NCBI RefSeq assembly: GCF_001628715.1
Contig: NZ_CP011120.1
Span: 1,600,001 to 1,664,000, forward strand
Direction of reading: 5' to 3'
DNA: 64,000 bases
Source of the DNA: Acetobacter oryzifermentans
Lineage (GTDB): Bacteria; Pseudomonadota; Alphaproteobacteria; Acetobacterales; Acetobacteraceae
The notes below the pieces were generated by a model. It saw nothing but the letters and a program-made list of their open reading frames with translations. It was not told where the DNA came from and did not search any database. Shown here in pieces: positions 1-9,054 of this stretch. The translations under genes were made by a program, and so were the position numbers. Position 1 is the stretch's first letter, and every line of letters begins with the position of its first letter.

Positions 1-1738
1 GAATATTTTGTAACCCGCTGACCACCTGCCCTTCTGGTTCAGCACTTTCCGCCACTTCTGGAATATCGTTTTCACCGGCTTCAGGCTGCTCAACGGGTTC
101 TTTCTGCCCAAGTGCCTTGGAAACGATACTGACCAATGCCTGACCGGCTAAACTGGATTTTCCGGAACCAGAAATACCCGTCACTACCGTCATTACACCT
201 AAGGGCAATTCTAGCGTGACATTGTGTAAATTGTTCCAATTGATACTCTTCAGGCAAAGCCACCCTTCAGGCTTGAGTGGAACCATCTGCCCGTGCTTAA
301 TCTCATTAAAAATATAAGGCCGCGTGCGGGAGCGAGAAACAGACCTCAGTCCTTCTAATGAGCCACTATACAGGATTTCCCCACCTTTTTCGCCTGCATC
401 TGGCCCTACATCCACCAGCCATTCTGCATGCCGAATAACTTGGCAGTTATGCTCAACCACCAAGAGCGAATTTCCTGCATCCAACAATCCATGCAGTGCC
501 TTAAGAAGGGCCTGTGTATCGCATGGGTGCAAACCAGAGCTTGGTTCATCCAGCACATACAGCACACCAAACAAATTAGAACGGATTTGAGTGCCCAAAC
601 GCAGACGTTGATATTCACCGGGGGAAAGTGTTTGCACGCCCCGGCTTAACTGAAGGTAGCCAAGCCCCAATTCCAATAAAGTTTGCAAGCGTTCTATCAG
701 CGCTTCCACAATACCATAAGCGGCCAGCCCCGTCGCATCGGTCTGCTTTTTGAGTTGCTGGCTTTGTTCGCGCAAAATGGCCGTAATTTTCTTGAGCGGT
801 AAAGATGAAAGTTCGGCAATATTGCGCCCAGCAAATAACACCTGAAGCGCTTCAACTTTAAGCTTCTGACCATGACACTCTGGGCACACGCTGCTAACCA
901 TGAACGATGCAGCTCGCGCCCGCATTTTAGCGCTTTGCGATTTGGTGAATGTGTTCAGCACATATTGGCGTGCACCGGTGAAGGTGCCGTTATAATCTGC
1001 GGGAACACCGTGCTTGATAGCTTCCAGCACTTGCGCATGCGTGCGACCGGGGTAAACAGGTTCTGTTGGGGTTTCCTTTGTGTAAAGGATCCAGTCCCGC
1101 GTGGCTTTGGGAAGATCTTTCCACGGAATATCTACATTCACACCACGCGTGATCAGAATATCCCGCAAATTTTGGCCCTGCCATGCAGTCGGCCATGCCG
1201 CAACGGCCCTTTGCCTGATACTGAGCGTATCATCCGGAACCAATGTTTTGTCTGTTACATCGTAAATACGCCCTAGCCCATGGCAGCGTGGACATGCCCC
1301 CATTGGCGTGTTCGACGAGAAATCTTCTGCCTCCAAACGGCTCATGCCAGCAGGATACGTGCCAGCCCGCGAATACAGCATGCGCAAGAGGTTTGAGAGT
1401 GTAGTTAGGCTGCCAACAGAAGATCGGCTGCTACTGCCTCCGCGCTGCTGTTGCAATGCTACGGCTGGGGGCAGGCCTTCTATGGCATCCACAACCGGCA
1501 CTGGCATTTGATTAAACAGCCGACGTGCGTAAGGAGAAACAGATTCCAGATACCGACGCTGGGCTTCTGCATAAATTGTGCCAAATGCCAGCGAGGATTT
1601 GCCTGACCCTGAAACGCCGGTCATTACAACAAATTTATCGCGCGGCACAGAAACAGAAACGTTTTTCAGATTGTGTTCACGTGCCCCGCGGACGCAAATC
1701 ATATCGGCTGGGCTGCTGGCAGAAGACTGTGTTTTCAT
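1..1738 (-). CDS. UvrA-like ABC ATPase (excinuclease ABC subunit A family), 3' end outside window
   Basis: At least 579 residues are visible; the gene runs off the left edge. UvrA proteins are tandem ABC ATPases that bind damaged DNA. Seen here: first Walker A GVSGSGKSS near residue 41, zinc-type CPRCHG near 149 and CPECHG near 285, an ABC signature LSPGEYQRLRL near 371 (canonical UvrA has LSGGE), Walker B with LYVLDEPSSGLH near 393, and a second Walker A GISGSGKSS near 510. The insertion between the first Walker A and the first signature is shorter than in canonical UvrA, which suggests the UvrA2-like class often linked to drug or lesion tolerance rather than the repair enzyme itself; this is inference. 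ATG at 1738 begins MKTQSS. No Shine-Dalgarno is visible; a TATAAT lies 6 bases upstream, so the mRNA may be leaderless. Confidence 0.9.
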   Translation of the reverse strand, partial: MKTQSSASSPADMICVRGAREHNLKNVSVSVPRDKFVVMTGVSGSGKSSLAFGTIYAEAQRRYLESVSPYARRLFNQMPVPVVDAIEGLPPAVALQQQRGGSSSRSSVGSLTTLSNLLRMLYSRAGTYPAGMSRLEAEDFSSNTPMGACPRCHGLGRIYDVTDKTLVPDDTLSIRQRAVAAWPTAWQGQNLRDILITRGVNVDIPWKDLPKATRDWILYTKETPTEPVYPGRTHAQVLEAIKHGVPADYNGTFTGARQYVLNTFTKSQSAKMRARAASFMVSSVCPECHGQKLKVEALQVLFAGRNIAELSSLPLKKITAILREQSQQLKKQTDATGLAAYGIVEALIERLQTLLELGLGYLQLSRGVQTLSPGEYQRLRLGTQIRSNLFGVLYVLDEPSSGLHPCDTQALLKALHGLLDAGNSLLVVEHNCQVIRHAEWLVDVGPDAGEKGGEILYSGSLEGLRSVSRSRTRPYIFNEIKHGQMVPLKPEGWLCLKSINWNNLHNVTLELPLGVMTVVTGISGSGKSSLAGQALVSIVSKALGQKEPVEQPEAGENDIPEVAESAEPEGQVVSGLQNI

Positions 1739-1757
1739 GGGGGCATTATACGCCCCC
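1739..1757 (-). promoter_or_regulatory. Candidate leaderless promoter inside a GC hairpin, upstream of the UvrA-like gene
   Basis: A perfect 6-bp inverted repeat (GGGGGC/GCCCCC, 7-base loop) abuts the start codon. On the minus strand its loop region carries TATAAT at 1750-1745, six bases before the ATG. If this is the -10 element, transcription would begin at the A of the ATG. The matching -35 region is weak. The hairpin could instead be a protein-binding operator. Confidence 0.45.
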
Positions 1758-1849
1758 TATTTCTGCCCTGTGGTATGGAAAAAAGAATAGGTGCCCTGCA
1801 TATAGCGTTTTCTGGCGTTTAACGCGGCCAATCGGGCACTTATTAAAGC

Positions 1850-3106
1850 TTAAAGCGTATCCTCTGTTGGCCCATCAGAAAGCGCACCTTCCCATTTAGC
1901 CGAGATTGCAGCGGCATACCCATTGCCCAACACGTTGGTTGCTGTGCGCATCATATCCAGAAAATGATCAATACCCAGAATGAGCGCAATACCTGCTTCC
2001 GGCAGACCAAACTGAGGCAGCACAGCCACAAGCGTAACAAGTGAGGCTCGCGGTACGCCCGCAATACCCTTACTGCTTAGCATCATCACCAACAGCATCA
2101 GAAACTGCTGAGACCACGGCATATGGATGCCATAAGCCTGTGCAATAAAAATGGCCCCGAAAGACTGAAACAGAATGGAGCCATCCATATTGAAGCTGTA
2201 CCCTAGCGGCAGCACAAAACCGCTGATCCGAGTAGGTACACCAAAATTTTCCAGCTTTTCAAGCAGCAGCGGATAAACAGATTCACTACTAGCCGTGGCA
2301 AAACCTAACAGCACAGGTTGCACAAGCTCGCTCACCAGCCTTTTAATGCTGCGCCCCAGAACCAGAAAAGCAATAAAGGTAAGAACGCCCCACTGCACAA
2401 AAATCGTGCCATAAAATTCTGCTAAAAACCGTCCAAAATGCAGCAACATGCCAGCGCCACTTTGGGCTACAGTGCCCATAATGGAGCCAAATACGGCTAG
2501 TGGCGCCAGCACCATCACCATGTCTGTCATACGCAGCATGATATGCGCCAGCTCTTCGGTCCATTTCAGCATGGTTTCACCGGCCTTGCCCGCTGCGGGC
2601 AAGGCCACACCAAACAGAACCGAGAATACCACGATCTGAAGAATATCATTGCGCGCCATGGCATCCATGACACTGGTTGGCACCACATGCAGTAAAAATT
2701 CAACAGGCTGAAAAGGATGCTTTAAGGATGAAATATCAGACGGCAGAGGCGCAGAAAACCCATGACCTGGCTGCAAAATATTGGCTGCAAACAAGCCAAT
2801 AAGCAGCGAAATAAAGGACATGGTGATAAACCACAGCAAAACGCGCCCACCCACGCGCACCACCAAGGTATCGTCCCCCAGCTTGCCGATACCGCTTACC
2901 AATGTTGCAAATACCAACGGCGCAATAATCATGCGTATAAGCCGCAGGAAAAACCCTGTTAACAAGGTTGCCACCTGATGCGCAGCCGAAATATAGGCCG
3001 GAAACAGATCATGCACCGCAAGCCCGCACAGAATGCCAAGCACAAGGGCAATCAGGATAGCGTAGGTGCGCCGTTTGGTATTAGTAGGTGAAGCAACCTC
3101 TGCCAT
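1850..3106 (-). CDS. Dicarboxylate/amino acid:cation symporter (DAACS family)
   Basis: A 418-residue inner-membrane protein of the GltP/DctA family, which takes up glutamate, aspartate or C4-dicarboxylates with protons or sodium. Length and the order of hydrophobic segments fit the family. The hallmark C-terminal half is present: a serine-rich SSESVYP stretch, then LGYSFNMDGS matching the NMDGT substrate/cation-binding motif (final Thr is Ser here), then a glycine-rich reentrant loop. ATG at 3106 follows a good GGGAGAAG ribosome site. Substrate cannot be told from sequence alone. The gene stands alone, with the UvrA-like gene downstream on the same strand after a gap of about 110 bases. Confidence 0.9.
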   Translation of the reverse strand: MAEVASPTNTKRRTYAILIALVLGILCGLAVHDLFPAYISAAHQVATLLTGFFLRLIRMIIAPLVFATLVSGIGKLGDDTLVVRVGGRVLLWFITMSFISLLIGLFAANILQPGHGFSAPLPSDISSLKHPFQPVEFLLHVVPTSVMDAMARNDILQIVVFSVLFGVALPAAGKAGETMLKWTEELAHIMLRMTDMVMVLAPLAVFGSIMGTVAQSGAGMLLHFGRFLAEFYGTIFVQWGVLTFIAFLVLGRSIKRLVSELVQPVLLGFATASSESVYPLLLEKLENFGVPTRISGFVLPLGYSFNMDGSILFQSFGAIFIAQAYGIHMPWSQQFLMLLVMMLSSKGIAGVPRASLVTLVAVLPQFGLPEAGIALILGIDHFLDMMRTATNVLGNGYAAAISAKWEGALSDGPTEDTL

Positions 3107-3218
3107 CTGTCATTCTTCTCCCTCTGGAGCATGAAACTTGTCAAAAAGAAGGCTCATATAGGGAAGAAGACGCAAGAGGTCAAAGCTGTAAGAATAAGCA
3201 AAATTATTTCTTAACCGT

Positions 3219-3244
3219 ATCATTTATTTGACAATATAAATGAT
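3219..3244. repeat. Inverted repeat (9-bp arms, 8-base spacer) upstream of the DAACS gene
   Basis: ATCATTTAT is followed after 8 bases by its exact complement ATAAATGAT. It lies about 115-140 bases upstream of the symporter ATG and just past the stop of the methyltransferase gene, both on the minus strand. It could be an operator for the symporter or a weak transcription stop; there is no run of T after it. Confidence 0.4.
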
Positions 3245-3279
3245 TACCTGTCCGTTTTTTGGTAAATTCCTGATACAGA

Positions 3280-3921
3280 CTATTCAGGTTTCAAAAGCCA
3301 TACGCTCTCGGTAGCTGGCACACCGCCTTTTAGACCTCCTGCTACCGAAGTATTATCCAAACACATTATGGCATAATCTGCCCCATAATACCGCTGAATA
3401 TCTTGCTGGGTTACACTGAACGGTGGCCCCGCTATGCAAGACTGATCATAACCTAAAGTAACAAGAAGTTGCTCTACCTTGCCCGAAATATCTATCAGAT
3501 GCTCTGCATAAGTTATACGCATGGCGGGCGGCAAGGCCACCAAAGCGGCCCGATCGTAAATTGCCTGTACGCAACCGAGTAATGCACGAGAGAGCGCGAA
3601 AATATCACCCACAAATATGTTTAGGTTTTCAGCCTTAAAGCACAGCATATTGGAGGCCACTTGAGATATTTGTGGCGTTATACCAAGTTCAGAAAAAAGC
3701 TGTTCTACCGCAATCTGGCTAAGCTCTACTCCAACCACCTTCATGCCACGTTGTAGGAGCCAATGAATATCCAGCGTTTTGCCACATAATGGCACAAAAA
3801 TACGTGCGCCCTCCTTAAGCTCCAGAACAGGGAAATATTTGACCAAAAGCGGATTAACAGCGGAAAGATGAAAGCCAATTTGGTTTTTCTGCCATTTCAT
3901 GTCCCAGAATTGTGCATCCAT
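3280..3921 (-). CDS. tpm: Thiopurine S-methyltransferase
   Basis: A 213-residue class I SAM-dependent methyltransferase; bacterial TPMT is about 217 residues and methylates thiols, and also selenium or tellurium compounds. Seen: the N-terminal 'FW..KW..nqigFH' signature (DAQFWDMKWQKNQIGFH), the SAM motif RIFVPLCGKTLDIHWLL near residue 40, and VGVELS near residue 63. The methyl-acceptor and natural role in bacteria are uncertain. Divergent from glutaredoxin 2, with only about 125 bases between the two starts; the pairing suggests thiol or metalloid stress, which is inference. Confidence 0.9.
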   Translation of the reverse strand: MDAQFWDMKWQKNQIGFHLSAVNPLLVKYFPVLELKEGARIFVPLCGKTLDIHWLLQRGMKVVGVELSQIAVEQLFSELGITPQISQVASNMLCFKAENLNIFVGDIFALSRALLGCVQAIYDRAALVALPPAMRITYAEHLIDISGKVEQLLVTLGYDQSCIAGPPFSVTQQDIQRYYGADYAIMCLDNTSVAGGLKGGVPATESVWLLKPE

Positions 3922-4046
3922 TTTGGCCTCTTTCTGCTATAAAATCATTTATGATAGGTTTTATGCTTAGTGCGTAAACAGCAAAGCGAACACCCTGTTT
4001 TTGCAGGATATTCGATCCTACACTCTGTATCAGAAAGTTGTCTCTT

Positions 4047-4691
4047 ATGCGTAAACTTTATGTTTATGATCATTGCCCATTCTGCATTAAAGCCAGAATG
4101 ATTTTTGGCCTCAAAAACATTCCTGTCGAGATTGTTGTTCTTCAAAATGATGATGAAGCAACACCCATAGGTATGATCGGCCAGAAAATGCTGCCCATTC
4201 TGGAAGAAAACGGGCACTATCTGGGGGAAAGTCTGGATATTATTGCGCAGATAGACCGGGAAGGAACACCTCTCCTTACAGTTCCTTCCCGTCCAGAAGT
4301 TTCTGATTGGATCAGCCGCTCCAGTTCGCTGCTGTATAGGCAGTTTTTGCCTCGCGCCGCAGCGGCCCCTTTCGCAGAGTTTTCCACCACATCTGGACGA
4401 GCATACTTTATTCGCAAAAAAGAGGCTTCAACTGGCCCATTCTGCACGATTTTTAATGGAGGCCCAGAGGCCCTTCTCCCGTTAAATGCATTGTTAGAAG
4501 ATTTGGCCTCTCTCCTGCCTGAACCATCTACTCTTCAGGGGGCGCTTTCTTATGATGATATTCATCTGTTTGCGCATCTGCACAGTTTTTCCATTATCAA
4601 AGGGCTTACCTATCCCGCTGCAGTAGAGAACTATAGGCAGGCTCTTTCCAAGCGTTCGGGCATTGCCTTGCTGGATGCTATAGCCGTCTGA
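4047..4691 (+). CDS. grxB: Glutaredoxin 2
   Basis: A 214-residue Grx2, an atypical large glutaredoxin with a GST fold (N-terminal thioredoxin-like domain plus helical C-terminal domain) that reduces protein disulfides with glutathione. The active site CPFC (E. coli has CPYC) sits at residues 9-12 in MRKLYVYDHCPFC, which aligns with the E. coli N-terminus; I therefore take ATG 4047 rather than the TTG three codons upstream. The cis-Pro loop is seen in QKMLPIL. Divergent from tpm. A long imperfect inverted repeat follows the gene. Confidence 0.92.
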   Translation: MRKLYVYDHCPFCIKARMIFGLKNIPVEIVVLQNDDEATPIGMIGQKMLPILEENGHYLGESLDIIAQIDREGTPLLTVPSRPEVSDWISRSSSLLYRQFLPRAAAAPFAEFSTTSGRAYFIRKKEASTGPFCTIFNGGPEALLPLNALLEDLASLLPEPSTLQGALSYDDIHLFAHLHSFSIIKGLTYPAAVENYRQALSKRSGIALLDAIAV

Positions 4692-4700
4692 TTATAAAAA

Positions 4701-4754
4701 ACTTTTCCTGTGTTACATTTTGTGAGAATTCATAATCATAAACACAGGAAAGGT
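4701..4754 (+). terminator. Possible terminator after grxB
   Basis: Arms of 14 bases with one mismatch (ACTTTTCCTGTGTT against AACACAGGAAAGGT) separated by 26 bases. The loop is long and the T tract is poor, so this may be a weak terminator or a protein site. Confidence 0.4.
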
Positions 4755-5039
4755 TTGTATATAAATAAAAATGAAAAATAATACATGAGTATTTGTTTTA
4801 TAAATTTATGATTTTAAAAAGTAATTTTTCAATTATTATAAAATTATATATTTATTTTCACATTTTATAATTATGCCAAAATAATATATTGCAAAAATTT
4901 TCCGTTGAAAATTTTATTAGAAAATATTATCAAGGCAATGTTATGACAACTGGCATAAGGAGAGGCCTTTCCTTTAGAATTGTAATTCTTCCCTAACATC
5001 AAATGGTTTCGTTTTCTTGTGGTCTTTAGATGGGTGCCT

Positions 5040-5067
5040 GTTTTATATTATTGCAATAATATAAAAC
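5040..5067. promoter_or_regulatory. Perfect 28-bp palindrome, candidate operator of the MFS permease
   Basis: The left half GTTTTATATTATTG is exactly complementary to the right half CAATAATATAAAAC with no spacer. A perfect 14-bp half site centred at 5053/5054, about 330 bases before the permease start, is far beyond chance for this composition. A dimeric repressor or activator of a sugar-alcohol permease is the simplest reading; no regulator gene lies next to it. Confidence 0.55.
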
Positions 5068-5383
5068 CATAATCTGTTTACTCTCAGATTTTTCCTTTTC
5101 TCCCATCTGGCAAGCAGATACATCCAGCTATCGCATAGTGCCGCAGACCCGCTGCGCTTTTTTCCCTCAGACACATGTCCTGAGGCTTTTTATGGTTAGA
5201 AGCCCCTATTGGCTCTTACCATTCAGGCGCGGACTTCCCTCCGAACCGTATTTTTCCACAAGATTCCGGAGTGAACGGCCATTTGGCATCACCCGGAGAA
5301 TTGCAGTCAGCCAGCATATTCCGCACTTCGGTGGAATATCCCGTCAAAATGACGGTTGCCTGTGTAAAGAGGAGTATCTCCCC

Positions 5384-6739
5384 TTGAAACAGACAGACTC
5401 CCTGTCGCCTCCGCCTGCATCTTTTGCAGATCGTCTTGGAATTCCCGCGCCCCTGTTCTGGGGCTTTGTGGGGCTTCTGTTCTTCATGATCGGTGATGGT
5501 GTAGAAGCCGGTTACCTTGCCCCTTATCTGGAAGGGCATGGTACATCAGCCGGTAATACCGCACTTTTGTTCACTATTTACGGCGTTACTGTTTCTATCT
5601 CCGCATGGCTATCTGGCCCACTGTCTGATCTATGGGGCCCCAAGCGGGTAATGTGGATTGGCTTGGCGATCTGGGCCGTTTTTGAAGTTATCTTTCTGGC
5701 CTGTGGTGTTGCCGTTAACAGCTATCCCATTATGCTGCTGGCCTATTCCCTGCGTGGTTTAGGGTATCCGCTGTTCACCTACGGCTTTCTGGTCTGGATT
5801 GCTGCTGCCACGCCGCCGCGCCAGCTTGGTTCTGCAGCAGGCTGGTTCTGGTTTGCCTTTTCTGGTGGTCTGCCTACCTTGGGCTCTCTGTTCGCCAGCT
5901 TTGCCATCCCTGTTATCGGAGAAATGGCCACTTTCTGGTCTTCTCTGGGGATGGTTGTTTTTGGTGGCTTGCTGGCTCTGCTGCTTACGCGTGAACCCAC
6001 AGGCTCTCAGCGTCTGGCAGCCCCCGGCACTCCAGCCAAGGAAATCTTCTTCAGCTCTATCAGTATTCTATGGCGCGAACCCAAAACCTTTGTGGCCATG
6101 GTGGTACGCACAATCAACACATCATCCGAATATGCGTTTCTGGTGATTATGCCGACCTTCTTTACCAAGGTTATTGGCTTTACGCTTTCTCAGTGGTTGC
6201 AGTTGCTGTCGATTGTGTTCCTGTCCAATATTCTGGTAAACCTGTTTTCCGGCATTTCAGCAGACAAATTCGGCCATCGCGAAGTTGTGGCTTTTGGTGG
6301 CGGCATTGGGGCAGCCATTATGGTGCCTGCTTTCTATTATGTGCCGCAGATGTTTCCCGGCAACTTTATGATTGCTGCTATTGTAGGCGCTTTGTATGGC
6401 GCTTCCTTAGCTGCTTTTGTGCCTCTGTCCGGTTTGGTGCCCCAGATTTGCCCGAAGGAAAAAGCTGCGGCTCTTTCAGCTCTTGGGCTGGGCGCTGGCG
6501 CCAGCACATGGGTTGGCCCGGCCATTGTAACGTGGTTTGAATCCTGGCACGGCGTTGAAGGTATTATCTGGATCTTCTCTGGTCTGTATGTTGCCTCTGC
6601 CCTGATGACCATGTGCCTGACCATTTCACCCGAAGCACATCGTTACCTGAAAAAAATCTCCGAACGGGAGAAACAGAAGCGCGCAGCCGCAGCCCGTGGT
6701 GATATTGGTGAAGAACTTTCCCTCAGCAAACAATCCTGA
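5384..6739 (+). CDS. MFS polyol (pentitol) permease
   Basis: A 451-residue, 12-helix major facilitator. The N-terminus (LGIPAPLFWGFVGLLFFMIGDG...GYLAPYLEGHG) is the pattern of the ribitol/D-arabinitol permease family (RbtT/DalT, TIGR00897 type). Cytoplasmic loop motif GPLSDLWGPKRV is the MFS 'A' motif. Substrate is probably a sugar alcohol; ribitol, arabinitol or sorbitol cannot be separated. I choose TTG 5384 because AAAGAGGAG ends 9 bases upstream and the family N-terminus starts there; no in-frame ATG fits better. A strong terminator follows, so the gene is probably transcribed alone. Confidence 0.82.
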   Translation: MKQTDSLSPPPASFADRLGIPAPLFWGFVGLLFFMIGDGVEAGYLAPYLEGHGTSAGNTALLFTIYGVTVSISAWLSGPLSDLWGPKRVMWIGLAIWAVFEVIFLACGVAVNSYPIMLLAYSLRGLGYPLFTYGFLVWIAAATPPRQLGSAAGWFWFAFSGGLPTLGSLFASFAIPVIGEMATFWSSLGMVVFGGLLALLLTREPTGSQRLAAPGTPAKEIFFSSISILWREPKTFVAMVVRTINTSSEYAFLVIMPTFFTKVIGFTLSQWLQLLSIVFLSNILVNLFSGISADKFGHREVVAFGGGIGAAIMVPAFYYVPQMFPGNFMIAAIVGALYGASLAAFVPLSGLVPQICPKEKAAALSALGLGAGASTWVGPAIVTWFESWHGVEGIIWIFSGLYVASALMTMCLTISPEAHRYLKKISEREKQKRAAAARGDIGEELSLSKQS

Positions 6740-6769
6740 ATCCGCTCTGCTTTATATGCAAAGCTGGCA

Positions 6770-6808
6770 AAAAGCCCCGTCCAGCAATGGATGGGGCTTT
6801 TTTTTATG
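6770..6808 (+). terminator. Rho-independent terminator of the MFS permease
   Basis: AAAAGCCCC...GGGGCTTTT stem with a T-run of eight, 30 bases after the stop codon. A textbook intrinsic terminator. Confidence 0.9.
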
Positions 6809-6842
6809 TTCTGCAACACGCAGATGAATTACATCATGCCGC

Positions 6843-7916
6843 ATGGCACCCAACACTCATCCCCTCCGGCGAGGCTGGACAACAGGCAGCTGCGCAACAG
6901 CCGCCGCAAAGGCAGCGTGGCAGATCCTAAACGGCCATTCGGCCCCGGCCTGCGTAAATATCACCCTTCCCTCCGGCCAACATGTTGGTTTCGCCATTGC
7001 CCGTACCGGTGGCACGCTAGAGGCACCTTTTGCTGAAGTTATTAAAGATGCGGGGGATGATCCCGATATCACGCATGGGGCGCTTATCCGTGCAACCGTC
7101 AAAGCTTTGCCTGCTGGTTACGGCATCGCATTTCAAGCAGGCTCCGGTGTAGGCACTGTCACCCGCCCCGGCTTGCCGCTAGCGGTGGGAGAGCCAGCCA
7201 TAAATCCAACACCTCGGGCCATGATCCGTGCAGCTTTAACCGAAGCAAATGCCGGTATCTGCCCAGATGCAGAGGTGAGTATCAGTGTAGAAAATGGAGA
7301 AAAACTGGCTGAACGTACGTTAAATAGTCGGCTAGGCATTCTGGGCGGTTTGTCCATTCTGGGCACAACCGGCATTGTAGTGCCTTTTTCATGCTCGGCA
7401 TGGATTGAAAGCATCCATCGAGGAGTGGATGTTGCGCGCGCTGAAGGCTTGACGCATTTGGCAGGAAGCACCGGAAATGTTTCTGAAAAAGGCGTGCAGA
7501 AATTCTATAATCTGCCCGACAGTGCGCTTATTGAAATGGGGGATTTTGCTGGTGGCCTGTTAAAATACCTTCGCAAACATCCTGTGCCACACCTTACGAT
7601 CTCTGGCGGTATCGCCAAAATGACCAAGCTTGGCCAAGGCTTTATGGACCTGCATTCTAAACGAGGCCCAGCAGACATGCGCCAGTTGGCTGCGCTTGTT
7701 CTCGCACATAACGGAAAACCCGATATAGCAGACACTATTGCGCGCAGCCCCACAGTAGCAGAGGCCTTTTTGCACGCAAGTCAGCAGGGTTTTCCGCTAG
7801 GCAACCTCATTGCCCGCTCGGCCTTGCAAACCGTTAAGGACGTTCTACACCCCGCCCCCATACAAGCCGATGTGCTGGTGTTTGACCGTGCAGGCAATCT
7901 GGTTGGGCAAGCCTGA
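6843..7916 (+). CDS. cbiD: Cobalt-precorrin-5B (C1)-methyltransferase
   Basis: A 357-residue CbiD, which methylates C1 of the corrin ring using SAM in the anaerobic route; in the aerobic route this step is done with deacetylation by CobF. Recognised by the N-terminal LRRGWTTGSCATAAAKAA and the downstream GSGVGTVTRPGLPLAVGEPAINPTPR stretch. Starts at ATG 6843; no clear Shine-Dalgarno. It stands alone on the plus strand, convergent with cobM five bases away. Its presence alongside CobG points to a mixed pathway. Confidence 0.93.
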   Translation: MAPNTHPLRRGWTTGSCATAAAKAAWQILNGHSAPACVNITLPSGQHVGFAIARTGGTLEAPFAEVIKDAGDDPDITHGALIRATVKALPAGYGIAFQAGSGVGTVTRPGLPLAVGEPAINPTPRAMIRAALTEANAGICPDAEVSISVENGEKLAERTLNSRLGILGGLSILGTTGIVVPFSCSAWIESIHRGVDVARAEGLTHLAGSTGNVSEKGVQKFYNLPDSALIEMGDFAGGLLKYLRKHPVPHLTISGGIAKMTKLGQGFMDLHSKRGPADMRQLAALVLAHNGKPDIADTIARSPTVAEAFLHASQQGFPLGNLIARSALQTVKDVLHPAPIQADVLVFDRAGNLVGQA

Positions 7917-7920
7917 AAGC

Positions 7921-8679
7921 TTAGTCCTGCCCGCGAAAACGCCGCCGATAATCAGGGTTATACAAAGCGCTTTCCCTAAAATCTTTATCCCCCAATACCC
8001 GGCCCACTATCACAAGTGCGGTGCGTTCTATGGGGTTTTCTTTTAATTTATTTACAATGTTAGCGAGTGTTCCGCGTAGCACAAGCTGATCTGGCCATGT
8101 CGCTCGGGCCACAATAGCTACCGGACAATCCGCCCCATAAAAGGGTGTCAGCTCTTCTACAATTCTATCCAGCGCATGCACTGCCAGATGAATAGCCAAT
8201 GTAGCCCCTGTAGCGCCAAACGCTGCCAGCGTTTCTTTTTCTGGCATAGCGGAAGCACGCCCGTTTACACGCGTAAGCACCACACTTTGGGCAACGCCTG
8301 GTATGGTTAATTCCTGCCCTAATATGGAAGCCGCTGCCGCAAAGGCTGGTACGCCCGGTGTCATGCTCCACGGAATACCGTGCTTGTCCAAGCGGCGGAT
8401 TTGCTCTGCCACAGCGCTATACACAGACAGATCACCTGAATGCAGGCGTGCCACATCCTGCCCTTGCTGATGGGCTTTTACGTATTCGGCTTCAATCTCG
8501 TCCAATGTCATGGGGGCTGTATCAACCTTACGCGCATCAGGCGGGCAGAATTGCAGCATTTCCGGCGGCACAATAGATCCTGCATACAAACATACTGGAC
8601 AGGATGCCAAAATATCCCTTCCGCGTATGGTAAGCAGATCAGCTGCTCCGGGGCCTGCCCCTATAAAATGCACGGTCAT
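7921..8679 (-). CDS. cobM: Precorrin-4 C11-methyltransferase
   Basis: A 252-residue tetrapyrrole methylase that methylates C11 of precorrin-4 (aerobic numbering). Family marks: N-terminal [18 protein letters not shown], the SAM loop [15 protein letters not shown] near residue 80, and [12 protein letters not shown] near 106. CbiF is the anaerobic counterpart and is nearly indistinguishable by motif; CobM is favoured because of CobG and CobL in the cluster. Last gene of a cobL-cobE-cobM unit; its ATG directly follows the cobE stop. Confidence 0.93.
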   Translation of the reverse strand: MTVHFIGAGPGAADLLTIRGRDILASCPVCLYAGSIVPPEMLQFCPPDARKVDTAPMTLDEIEAEYVKAHQQGQDVARLHSGDLSVYSAVAEQIRRLDKHGIPWSMTPGVPAFAAAASILGQELTIPGVAQSVVLTRVNGRASAMPEKETLAAFGATGATLAIHLAVHALDRIVEELTPFYGADCPVAIVARATWPDQLVLRGTLANIVNKLKENPIERTALVIVGRVLGDKDFRESALYNPDYRRRFRGQD

Positions 8680-9054
8680 TCAAATATCTCCTTCTGCCAC
8701 GGCGCATGTCACACCACTCATGCTGCAACGCGGTACAATAAGTTTGCCCTGTGGGCCAGCCGCAACCAATGCACAGGCTTCAGATACCGAGGCTACGCCA
8801 GTATACTGCATGCTACGGGCTGCTACTGTCTGGCATTGCGCATTCATCTGCTGCATGACGGCAAGCTCTACCCAGATAATTCGGATATCCAGCCATTTTG
8901 CTGCCTGTAACGGCAGATTTTCTGTATGTCGAAATGCAGGCACAGCAAGAGCTGACAACTCTTTACCAAACTGCCGCGCCAAGGCGAGTTCAATACACGC
9001 CTGAGCCTGTGCTAAGGTAGCCCTGCTGTTCCAGCCCATACCTAGAAATATCAT
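8680..9054 (-). CDS. cobE: CobE / CbiG C-terminal domain protein
   Basis: A 124-residue protein matching only the C-terminal domain of CbiG, the form called CobE in aerobic cobalamin producers, where it is needed for synthesis but its exact step is not firmly set. Seen: start MIFLGMGWNSRAT, then LALARQFGKELSALAVP and a C-terminal APRCSM-like VPRCSMSGVTCAVAEGD. I place the start at ATG 9054, which overlaps the cobL stop as ATGA; the longer frame reaching 9171 would run deep into cobL. Cotranscribed between cobL and cobM. Confidence 0.85.
   Translation of the reverse strand: MIFLGMGWNSRATLAQAQACIELALARQFGKELSALAVPAFRHTENLPLQAAKWLDIRIIWVELAVMQQMNAQCQTVAARSMQYTGVASVSEACALVAAGPQGKLIVPRCSMSGVTCAVAEGDI

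Larger units (their letters stand above)
4692..5383. other. 692-base AT-rich gap and leader before the MFS permease
   Basis: No convincing gene. The first two thirds (to about 5040) are extremely AT-rich. A perfect 28-bp palindrome lies at 5040-5067. From about 5110 the composition becomes gene-like, but the frame open from 5138 adds 82 residues that polyol permeases do not have, so I read it as transcribed leader. A small perfect hairpin, CCGTC/GACGG, at 5341-5355 precedes the ribosome site. Confidence 0.5.

Noticed and set aside
5138..5383. 82-residue N-terminal extension of the MFS permease
   Set aside because: The family starts at the LGIP region; a good AGAGGAG lies before TTG 5384 and the upstream residues look random.
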